Shown: piece by piece, positions 56,801-64,000 of the stretch
Position numbering within the stretch: the stretch's first letter is position 1
How the letters are laid out: every line of letters starts with the position of its first letter
Assembly (NCBI GenBank): GCA_013420905.1
Contig: JAAXNY010000008.1
Location: forward strand, 682,001 to 746,000
Direction: 5' to 3'
Length of the DNA stretch: 64,000 bases
DNA from: Collybia mongolica
Taxonomy: Eukaryota; Basidiomycota; Agaricomycetes; Agaricales; Clitocybaceae
Notes under the pieces: model-generated
The model's input: the letters and a program-made list of their open reading frames with translations, nothing else
What the model was told of the DNA's origin: nothing
Databases searched by the model: none
Program-made: the position numbers and the translations under genes

Positions 56801-58366
56801 GTCAAAGATGCGGCAGAAGTTGGCACGAAAGAGTGTGGCGAATCCGGCGGCAGCAACGCGGCTGATAGATATGATGGTGAGTCCCATGTCTGGTGCATAG
56901 AGGACGTCCTTGAGTAAGACGGTCGTGCAGGTCTTGCCGTTTGGGATTTGGATTCGCATGTCGCCCTTTCCAATTGCGTGAAAAACGCGCTTGTCTGCTG
57001 CAGTGATGGGTCGCGACTCGATCTTGGTGTAGTTGATCAGTCGGTGTCGAAAAGGAGTCATATGTCGGGATGCTCCAGAGTCGTAGAGGTCGCTCTCTGC
57101 CTTGCGAGAGGCCTCAGTACCAGCTACAACAGCACCTGCAAAACTCGTGCAGATGTGGTTGTTATCAATGGGTATGTACCCGTCTTCATCCTCGTCAATG
57201 GAACTGTCACTGACGGCTTGAAGCGAGGGCATGGAATCGTTGTCGTCATCAAGGGTAGGGCGGGAGCAATATGAGGATAGGAGAATGAAGCGAAGACGGT
57301 CACTGTTGGATGGGTGTGCGTCGGGAATGTGAGAAGGTACGCCGTTGTCGTTGTCGAGTATGGCATAATCAATTGACTCATCAGTGTCATTGATCCAGTC
57401 TTCCATCACCTCTTCCTCATCAACCACAGCCCAAACACCATCCTCCTCCTCCCCTGCTGCCGCGTTGGCAGCTGTTCCCCCAGCCTTCTTCCCCTTTGGC
57501 CCCTGTCCCTCCTTTCCACCACCCGGCCCCCAGCAATCCGCCTTCATGTGCCCCTTCTTCGAGCAATTGTGGCAAGTAATATCCTTCCTCGGTCCTTTCC
57601 TTCCGCCCTTCGATCCCCCTCCAGCATGGAAGGCAGCATCTTTGTCGTCCTTCTTTGACTTGGTACGGTTGTTGACAACTCGGCGTTCGTAGTCGTCGGT
57701 GATGAGGTGAGTGATAGTGTCGGGGTTGAGTTCCATCTTGCTCAGGGAAGCTGATGCAACGATGGAGGAAATGGTGGGGTCATAAACGGAGGGAAGCGAT
57801 CCAATCAACATGGTTGCGTATTCGTGATCTGTGAGTGTAACTCCCATTGAAGCGAGGCGAGCGTTCATGTCAGCGAACTTGTCAAAGTGAGTTCGTACGT
57901 CATCCTTTTCGTCGCACTTCTCATTCTGCATTTTCTTTCGCAGGTCGATGGCCACCATCAGTGACCGGTCCTCGAAAATGACTGCAACGGCGTCCCAGAC
58001 AGCCTTTGCAGACTTCTTCACCTTAACTCGGTTAAAAACAGAGTCAGGCACGGTACTTGCAATACATTGCTTGATCGTCGCCTCGGCCAATCGCCACTTC
58101 TCGTGACGGATTTCATAGCCTCGAGCAGCGATACGATCATCGGACAGACCTGAGGTGGTCCCTGGCCCTCCTGGCGTGGCTGGCAGAGCCGGCGTTGCCG
58201 AGGTGGAAGATGTTACGGTGGGAATGAGAGGTTCGGGTGTGTCATTCTCGAGCTGGTCGAGCATGCCGCGAGCATCAAGAGCCCACCGGAGTCTATCTTT
58301 GTAGGTCACCCAGTTGCTGCCATCAGCAAGTAGCTTGGGAACCTTGAAGTATTCTTCTTGTAGCAA
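53861..58366 (-). CDS. Copia B Gag-Pol polyprotein (1501 residues)
   Basis: Domains in order are: Gag (residues about 1-250, UBN2-like); a zinc knuckle from residue 265 with C-x2-C-x4-H-x4-C spacing (CHNCSKKGHMKADCW); and an aspartic protease with DSGA at about 429-432. Then come GAG-pre-integrase (RRMGHIAPDAARKL, CDSCEYAKATRK), integrase with catalytic D, D, E in HSDVWGP, RSDRGGEY and NGIAEALNR, and reverse transcriptase (GCKWVFRIKKNASGG, DFNSAFLNGELDEEIFMQLP, YGLKQGGRTW, HVDDC). RNase H follows (YTDADGASQEHRRA, STTEAEYVA, DNQSAVAIATNGN, HIDIRYHFIR), and the protein ends FAASLGLRPPTPN. No frameshift or stop interrupts the 4.5 kb. It differs substantially in sequence from Copia A, so the two are separate families. 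Confidence 0.97.
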   Translation of the reverse strand: MLQEEYFKVPKLLADGSNWVTYKDRLRWALDARGMLDQLENDTPEPLIPTVTSSTSATPALPATPGGPGTTSGLSDDRIAARGYEIRHEKWRLAEATIKQCIASTVPDSVFNRVKVKKSAKAVWDAVAVIFEDRSLMVAIDLRKKMQNEKCDEKDDVRTHFDKFADMNARLASMGVTLTDHEYATMLIGSLPSVYDPTISSIVASASLSKMELNPDTITHLITDDYERRVVNNRTKSKKDDKDAAFHAGGGSKGGRKGPRKDITCHNCSKKGHMKADCWGPGGGKEGQGPKGKKAGGTAANAAAGEEEDGVWAVVDEEEVMEDWINDTDESIDYAILDNDNGVPSHIPDAHPSNSDRLRFILLSSYCSRPTLDDDNDSMPSLQAVSDSSIDEDEDGYIPIDNNHICTSFAGAVVAGTEASRKAESDLYDSGASRHMTPFRHRLINYTKIESRPITAADKRVFHAIGKGDMRIQIPNGKTCTTVLLKDVLYAPDMGLTIISISRVAAAGFATLFRANFCRIFDPKQRRIGHIHVTTNGLYRVDHDEAVSTASTSATTLSLDELHRRMGHIAPDAARKLVKDGLVVGVELKGKEDVGSCDSCEYAKATRKRIKKERVEPRAENFGDEIHSDVWGPSQTETIRKRKYYVSFTDDNTRYTRVELLRSKDETFEAYRNFEAWAQTQHNAKVKRLRSDRGGEYTSVEFTAHLNSQGTERRLTTHDTPEHNGIAEALNRRLLERVRAMLHQSGLPKYLWGDAIQHAVWLKNRTSTRALDNMTPYEALTGNKPDLSNLHEWGSKVWVHDSTNGKLEGRSNIGRWVGFDNDSTHAHRIYWPMQHTVSIERNIKFDEHEVPLPTPSIVDDTPFEGENEDSNLPVDNPLSRTPEHETPLVTQTPANPAIPPETSTRPKRTIKPSAYVERLRAGEGTIKGHYRNGRPIGKTTPDGLQTDSDDVGAVGEDWEDIELGGVEFAMGAASGEAEGMDPKTLEEAKERSDWSMWEEAIKKELESLRKANTWSVVERPAGKNIVGCKWVFRIKKNASGGIEKYKARLVARGFTQVYGVDYTETFAPVAKLASLRTILATAARNDWPIEVFDFNSAFLNGELDEEIFMQLPPGFEGCNPRQFVAKLQKALYGLKQGGRTWYKTLCRTLEDLGFKRAEYDHGVFFSKTPDGLVILAIHVDDCTITGTSQRLLDAHKLRINACYAMTDLGPISWLLGIEVTRDRTKRTITLSQQSYIESILARFNFTDMKPLAIPMDPNVAFTKDDCPSSPGEVARMRQVPYREAIGSLMYAAIGTRPDISFAVSTLSQFLDNPGQVHWEAVKRIFRYLLGTKNWRLTFGGGKEGLEGYTDADGASQEHRRAISGYAFLVDGGAVSWSSRKQELVTLSTTEAEYVAATHAAKELIWLRNFIGEVFSPLPNPTTLHCDNQSAVAIATNGNYHARTKHIDIRYHFIRFVVENGSINLIYCPTDEMTADTFTKALPSPKAKHFAASLGLRPPTPN

Positions 58367-58457
58367 TGGAGCGAGGTGTTGGTCAGAAAAAAAGTTTGCT
58401 GAGCGCGTGTAAAAGGTAAAGCAGCGGGGTAATGCGGTGGTTTAGAGCGCGAAGCAA

Positions 58458-58469
58458 GGGCCCATAACC
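58458..58469 (-). other. Copia B primer-binding site
   Basis: GGTTATGGGCCC follows the 5' LTR directly. It is the same 12 bases as in Copia A although LTRs and coding sequences of the two elements differ. Confidence 0.8.
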
Positions 58470-58725
58470 TAAAGAGAGGTAAAATGTAGAAGATAGTAGA
58501 TTGACTATAGAACATAGAGTACACGAGGAGTATTTATACAATGAGTACCTATTGTAAGTAATGGTAGACTAGAGGTCAGTGCGAATACAATGAGTATAAT
58601 AAGAAAGGGAACGAGCATGGGCAGTCCATGCGAGGGTATAAGCATTCGACGGTGCGAGCGCGGGTCCAACAAGATCGAGGCGCAGCCTCGGGGTATGATC
58701 CGTCGATTCGGATTGTCTTCCAACA
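58470..58725 (-). repeat. Copia B 5' LTR
   Basis: This 256-bp terminal repeat holds the minus-strand promoter (tataaatactcc, about 58530) for the polyprotein that starts at 58366. Confidence 0.95.
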
Positions 58726-60978
58726 TATGCAACACACACGCAATTTATTATTATACTGTTGTCAACTATGCCAATCCTACTGCTTTATACGACTCCACTT
58801 GGTCCCTTATTGTGAGTCACTAATAGTGTACAAATAATCGCTTACCTATGACGTTGTAATTTTTTACAGATGACAATTGCGGTATTAGTAAATGTGTTTA
58901 CTATTCCCAAAGTACTATTCCTAATAAAATTGACCTCTAGAATGCCGTTGTATCCATAGTTCATATGTTTTACATCCGAAGAGTGTATTACAGTATGTCT
59001 GTTTCTACCTCCACGATACCCATCTGGCCATTCCGACGCTCAGTGAGCCAGAAAAATGTGGTTTTGGTTTTCCTTATTGTACGTAATTATTTTTTTCTTT
59101 GTACATTCAGTCCGGCTCTTTATTGATATCTTCCAAACCTGCAGGCGATCCTTTCTTCAGGTCGCTTGGGTAAGCCGATAGCATATATGTATGTGGGGAA
59201 CGTTAATTCATACGGCATTGTAATCAGTTACGAGCATAAGTATGGTATCTGTCGTTCCGGAGAAAAGTGCACCTTTTGACCATCTATCTGGTAGTCATGA
59301 CAATCCAAGCGTACGTCCTGATTTTAAACTCAATGCCACTGGCCGCTTAACAGATAAATATGCAGCTTTCAGTTGAAGCATTTCAGCGCATCGCAAAGAG
59401 TTGCTGTGTGTTGGTTCCCTTTCTGCACGATTGACCAATATTCATCACGCTTACTTTAGCCGTACATGGTTTCCTCACTTGCTCTTTCGGCGGCTACGGA
59501 TATCATTATTGCGGCCTCAATCTCGTTTTATCTTCATATGGGTCGGTCTGGAATCCGAAAGTAAGAACATTTAGTGTACTCTATAAAGGCGAATTTACAA
59601 CTCAACTTTTTGTCTAGTAGCGACACCATGATCAATAGATTGATGGTTTATACCATCAATAACGGAATCTTAACAAGGTCAGAAACTGTTTTTGAAATTA
59701 TACTTTTTCACCCTGACTGTTTCCATCACATAGTGTATTCGACATTGTCATACTTGTTTTTGTATGTCACATTTTTTCTATCCAGTCTCTTATGTGATCA
59801 CAACATAGGTGGTATCCCAACCACAAAACTTGATATACTTATCATTCTATCAAGTCCTGGGCAACTGTGCGTGGAATCTAACTAATCATCTTTTTTCTGT
59901 GCTGACATTGATCTGATCAAGTATACACAAACGCCGTGCTAGCGATGTATGAGCCTTCCTTTGGGTAGTCATGCCGTTTATATCTACTTTTATTTTTTGA
60001 ACAGGCTCAACTCTCGCCGCTCGGTGGCCCAGGTTGGGAGGATTACTAGTATTTCAATCCGGTTACCTATGTCTACGATTTCTACCGGCGACCCTGTGGC
60101 CATAGGTACGAAGGTGAGACAGTCGGCTCAATTTCTTCAAAGCATGCTTCTTAACTTCATTGCACACTGCAGCCTGGCGATTACACTCCGAATATAGACA
60201 ATATCAAAAGCCAAATAAGCTCGCAATGCGCATGAAGAAGCACATCCCACAAACTTACTGGAGGTTCAATATAAAATAAACCCGTAGCATGTGTATATGC
60301 ATATATATCTACCTTCCTTAGTGGGTGGTACTGCGTCTGCAACAATACTAAGACGTACTGTGATTCTTCGGACAAGACGTTAAGAAGAACGTTTTCATTC
60401 CGCGACTCGGTACTCTGAATGGGATTCCAAAGGAGATGTTCAAAATTTGAGAAGTTCGTCTAATACAAGCTTGAGTTTGTGGGATATGCGGGTGCCAGTG
60501 GCCCAGTGCGGAGGGCCGTATCTTACGATATGTAGCTCAGCATCAGACGCTCGAACAGGTGCGAATCCGGGGAACTAGAAATCTTGTCTGTTTTCCGCTG
60601 TTCGACAATATCGGACACACACTGGACTGAAGTGAACCATTAGCCAGATCACATGACCGCACAGCCACAATGGTATTGAATACTTCTTCTGCTCTAAGAG
60701 CTTGTTCAGCTGCGCTGACCGGAACGGTCCGGACGCTCGTCCGGTTTGTTGGACTGTTTGTCCTTGCATGTTCCCTTGTTGATCTTGCCGTCGGGATTTG
60801 AATTCCCTCCTGTGCAACAGTCGAGACTCGAGAGTTGTGCACTCACGCCATGATACTGCGCGCACACTGTTCCCTCATGGACGGGCAGTCCTTGAGAGAA
60901 TGTGTTTGCCACATTCTCTCCCTCACATCTCTTGCTTATACTTTCACGACCATCCACACCATCCAATATGCCATGTGA

Positions 60979-62649
60979 AACCATGACGATGACGACGACG
61001 ACACCACAGAAAACCTTCCAGACAATCAATCAACACACTATCCCACTACCTCCTCTTCTACACATCCCACCACGACCTCTTCTTCTACACATCCCACCAC
61101 AACCACCACCACAACCACAACTGCAGGCAGTTCTGACAAAGCTGGCATCCGTTGGACTCGAGAGGAAACCAACACCCTCCTTACATATGTCAAAAGAAAT
61201 TGCCCGCTTATGACCTCCAGCGGCCTCAGTTTGAAGCAGAAGAGCTTCAATGGGGCTTCTGTCATGATCAAGACAAGGGATGCAAAACAATGTCACCGCA
61301 AATGGGGTCAGGTACATGGATTTCTCATTGCTTGGTGCTTTACTAATTACTGATGATCTGTATAGATGTGCAAGACCTACCGGGCAGTCGCTTCGTGGGA
61401 CAACAAGTCAGGTAGTGGATACCACGACGACTATGGTGCCAATGTGCGGACTGAGAGTGAGAGACAGGTGTTCGAAGAGTGGTTGAAGACACCAGAGGTA
61501 AGTGCGATGTTTACTACAATGGGAACACTACTGATTCGAGATTGTAAACAGCATGCACCTATGAAGCAGTATGCGATGACGCCATGGGAATTCTATCGCA
61601 AAATGCAAGCCTTCATGCCTGGTACACAGCCCCGAGGAACATACGCCTTCATGCCTGGTGAGCCGTCCGGGGAATCCTCCTCATGGCTGCTCGGCATCAT
61701 CAACAACGAAGAAGATGGAGAAGAGGATTGTGTGGGACCACCACTTCATCCCCCTCCTAGTAACCCCCTCTCGTCGACTGACCCTTTTTCATCAACTAAC
61801 CCCCTCTCGTCGATCAACCCCCTCTCGTCAACCAACTCTTTCATGCCAACTGACCTGCTCTCATCGACTAACCCCTCTTCGATGGACATGCCGACTGTGA
61901 GTGCACTGGGCGCGTCGCCCTTTTTTGGCACCTCATCACGGGGAGCGCCAACTGTGTGCGGTTCGGACTCTGGTACTCCTGCTCCCTTGGGCGGCACGAT
62001 GCCTCCCCCCTCCTCATCCATTGCCCCAACTGCCCACTGCCCCCCTCCTTCCCAGCCCGATGTATCCATGAGCTTGAGCCATGCTCCGAGCAATAGTGGC
62101 AGCCGCAAACACAAGCACGATACATTAGTAAGCGGTGCAAACCCCCCTGCTTCCAAACAATCATCGAAGCCAAAGTCAAAGTCAAAGTCAAAGTCAAAGT
62201 CAAAGACTGAAGATTTCAATCCCGTCATCCTAACCCAGTCACTGAATTCAACACTCAACTGCCTCACTGACATCATGAAGCAAACTATGGACAACACCAC
62301 TGGTACCATGTCCTCATTGTCATCCACTCCTTCCTCTTCACACATCATCCCTACAATATCCAGTTCCTTGTCGGGGTTGGCTGCACCTCCAGCCGATGTC
62401 CTCAATCATGCGATACAACTCATTACAACACAAACCAGTCTATTGGAGGACAAGTTGCTTGCGGCCTCTCTGTTTTTCACAGGGGCCTCGGAAGAAGCTG
62501 TCCGCGCTGCGAAGACCTTTATTGTGCTCCAAGCTGTTCCCCTTGTGCAGCACCAATTCCTCATTTGCCAACTTACGGAGGCTGCTCTTCTCCCAGGAAA
62601 AGGAAAAGCAAGGGCTGTGGAGGATGACGAGCAGCTGATGGTACTCTAG
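60979..62649 (+). CDS. Myb/SANT-like DNA-binding protein of a Harbinger transposon
   Basis: There are two exons, about 60979-61311 and 61366-62649, with a 54-bp intron. The Myb/SANT-like domain starts at GIRWTREETNTLLTYVKRN and runs to RDAKQCHRKWGQ, then crosses the intron to MCKTYRAVASWDNKSG. It includes an FEEWLKTPEV-like continuation. Further on are low-complexity tracts: NPLSSTNPLSSINPLSSTN repeats (61770-61880), a (SK)n basic run near 62165-62205, and a helical C-terminus (LQAVPLVQHQFLICQLTEAA). PIF/Harbinger elements encode such a protein beside the transposase to help DNA binding and nuclear entry. The start is unresolved: the frame opens after a TGA at 60976, without an initiating ATG before the acidic and Thr-rich lead, so an upstream exon is likely. 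Confidence 0.75.
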
Positions 62650-62892
62650 CTCACATTTTTTTTTTTGCTGTGTTGCATTGGTTGCTACAGGCTGGACCTC
62701 ATTGCTCAGATCGACATCTCTTGCTGTGTACATGTCCGTTTTGATTGCCTCGATCTCAATTTTATCTGTGTTACCCTGAATCCCTTTTATATCACATAGT
62801 ACTTGTATCAAATACTGTGTACTCAACTTGTAGGCCCGCTATGAAATTATATATTGTGCATGGTCACTATGTATTCAAAGACCTTCATCATC

Positions 62893-64000
62893 TCAGGTTT
62901 CGCTATCATCATCATCATCCTCATCCTCATCATCACTGGCACTTGTCTCATTCTCTGCTTGCAAGTAATTTTTGTAACTCGCCCACATTTGGTTTGCAAT
63001 ATCCAGCCTGCGTAAATTCACAGCCGAGGCATCCTCATCTTCAGTAATGAAACCATCATCATCACCATCATCAGGCACAGAGAAACTGGATGTTGCTTCA
63101 TGTGGATCTGAAGGTATTTCACCTTCATCAGTATCAGTGCATTGGATGAAGTTCTGGAGAGCGCAGAGTGCAGCAGGAATACGAGCTTGAAATTCAAGGG
63201 GATAGCGAGGGGGAAGAAGAAGAATCCGGAAGCGTTGCTTGAGAACACTAAAAATACATTCAACAACATTGCATGCTTGTGCATGACGAAGGTTGAAAAG
63301 TTCCTTTGCATTTGCTGGACTGTTGGTGTATATTAATATGATAAGTAATACACCAGCAAAGGCACATACCGGACACCTGCTGCACCCCACTCTTGAAGAT
63401 GGTATTGAACACTGTGGAATGGAACAAGAAGTTCCTCACAGTGGGGAAATCCTGCATCTCCAAGATAGTAGTATCCTGCAGGGACTGTAAACCCTTTTGC
63501 CAATGCATCAGCCCAAACTCTGGCATCTGTCGCTGAACCTTCCCATCCTGTAAGGGCATAAGTGAAGAACATGTCAAAATCGCATATAAAAAGACAGTTC
63601 TGTGATAAAAAGCCTTTTCGATTGCGATAGACACTTTGCAGTGCAGCTGGTGGGGAGAGATGAATATGACTGCCATCAATTGCCCCAAGGCATCCCTGGA
63701 AGAAAGGCCATAATTTGGGGTTGTCACGGATCCTGGAAGAGACAGGATCATCGGCAGATGAGCATTGAACATAGCAATCATAAAATGGTTGTGATGAGAA
63801 GATGATGGTCATTTTCTTGAAGTATCTTTATATAATGATCAGATTATCATATGCTCGTAATTGTCATATAAATTACTTGGAAATAATCGGATTTGCCCAT
63901 TGAAATCGCTCTCCAACATGACGGATAGATAGGCCAGTGACTGCAGTATAAAGAAAAATTGCGAGTTGTTCCTCAAGTGCAACATATCTCGTGTCGCCAT
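62893..64000 (-). CDS. PIF/Harbinger transposase (HARBI1-like, DDE_Tnp_4), runs to window edge
   Basis: Exons are 64000-63877, 63825-63370 and 63319-62893, with introns of 51 and 50 bp that join in phase. Exon 1 reads MATRYVALEEQLAIFLYTAV and VGERFQWANPIISK. Exon 2 starts YFKKMTIIFSSQPFYDCYV and holds the first two catalytic Asp in GAIDGSHIHLSPP and YYLGDAGFPHCE. Exon 3 carries RPANAKELFNLRHAQACN and the catalytic Glu in VVECIFSVLKQRFRIL, and ends in an acidic tail. All three DDE residues are present and no frame break was seen. The ATG at 63998-64000 could be the true start or an internal Met, since the window ends there. It is convergent with the Myb gene, 243 bp apart, as expected for a two-gene Harbinger element. 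Confidence 0.9.

Larger units (their letters stand above)
53598..58725 (-). mobile_element. Copia-type LTR retrotransposon B (5,128 bp), apparently intact
   Basis: It has two 256-bp LTRs (53598-53853 and 58470-58725) that differ by one base seen by eye (TAGAGAG versus TAAAGAG at the end), with a TGTTGGAAG start and TA rather than CA finish. The 5-bp target duplication TATGC lies at 53593-53597 and 58726-58730. The primer-binding site GGTTATGGGCCC is at 58458-58469 and the polypurine tract TTGAGGGGGAG abuts the 3' LTR. A single uninterrupted polyprotein fills the interior, so this may be an active or recently active element. Confidence 0.96.
53266..60150 (+). pseudogene. DUF6534 gene, right copy, split by Copia B
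   Basis: Start at 53266: MPADLNTTFGALLIGVVLSA, a 49-bp GC-AG intron (gcaagt...gctcag), then LFGVVGVQTFYYFQNY. The exon reading LELLHSIC-NTHAIYYYTVVNYANP is cut by Copia B at TATGC (53593-53597 / 58726-58730). Downstream exons are recognisable: PIWPFRRSVSQKNVVLVF (about 59020-59080), SAATDIIIAASISFYLHMG (about 59490-59550), DTMINRLMVYTINNGILT (about 59624-59680, the DUF6534 start) and LNSRRSVAQVGRIT with STGDPVAIGTK (about 60005-60110). Frames between 59680 and 60000 are harder to join. It is not functional with the insertion; the end coordinate is approximate. Confidence 0.8.
53085..60670. repeat. Right arm of the large inverted duplication
   Basis: This is the counterpart of 43680-50580 in opposite orientation. 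Similarity fades beyond the string AGCCAGATCACATGACC at about 60650 (left arm: AGCCAGGTCACATGACC near 43700). Confidence 0.8.

Noticed and set aside
60706..61029. Cys-containing 107-codon minus-strand frame that could be a small secreted protein
   Set aside because: The hydrophobic start lies antisense to the Asp/Thr-rich lead of the Harbinger Myb exon, and no cleavage-site context or homologue was recognised.
61746..62405. 219-codon minus-strand frame
   Set aside because: It is antisense to the Ser/Pro/Lys-rich low-complexity part of the Myb gene; Ser and Pro codons read as Gly/Trp/Asp on the other strand.

Overview
The window is nuclear DNA from a filamentous basidiomycete, most likely an Agaricomycete. 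The case for this rests on many spliceosomal introns of about 47-90 bp, a KDZ transposon with its CxC2 cysteine cluster, DUF6534-type seven-helix membrane protein genes, HET, MYND and GMC genes, and a mixed load of Copia, hAT, Harbinger and MITE elements. There are no bacterial-style operons. The identification is made by eye from family motifs; no database search was possible.

Layout. 1-7.9 kb: almost gene-free, apart from a DUF6534 family gene at 5.3-6.6 kb (- strand). 8.0-10.6 kb: a multi-exon GMC oxidoreductase. 11.6-14.4 kb: two well-delimited MITEs followed by a decayed WD40 (Notchless/RSA4-like) gene copy. 17.0-20.2 kb: a convergent pair made of a kinase with intact catalytic motifs and a HeLo-like domain fused to a pseudokinase. 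This arrangement recalls the RIPK3/MLKL cell-death pair. 21.15-36.57 kb: one 15.4-kb KDZ DNA transposon with long terminal inverted repeats built from minisatellites, a transposase gene and four further genes; a solo LTR sits inside its left terminal repeat. 37.0-39.4 kb: a HET-domain gene. 42.0-43.2 kb: a MYND zinc-finger gene.

43.7-60.7 kb is a large inverted duplication around a 2.5-kb centre that carries the mitochondrial DNL zinc-finger gene (ZIM17/HEP1 type). Each arm carries a copy of the same DUF6534 gene, and each copy has been broken by different transposons. The left copy holds a 728-bp hAT element and a 3.78-kb Copia element; the right copy holds a 5.13-kb Copia element with an uninterrupted 1501-residue polyprotein. 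The two arms act as empty-site controls for one another, so the insertions can be defined to the base. 61.0-64.0 kb is a two-gene PIF/Harbinger element (Myb/SANT protein plus DDE transposase) that runs to the window edge.

The most interesting points are: (1) the active-kinase/HeLo-pseudokinase pair, with a HET gene on the other side of the KDZ element, together suggesting an allorecognition or cell-death locus; (2) the KDZ element as a 15-kb gene carrier, including a protein with about six tandem repeats that look like SUMO-interacting motifs, and a cargo gene carrying three in-frame TGA codons at positions that could have been CGA; (3) the inverted duplication with reciprocal transposon insertions.
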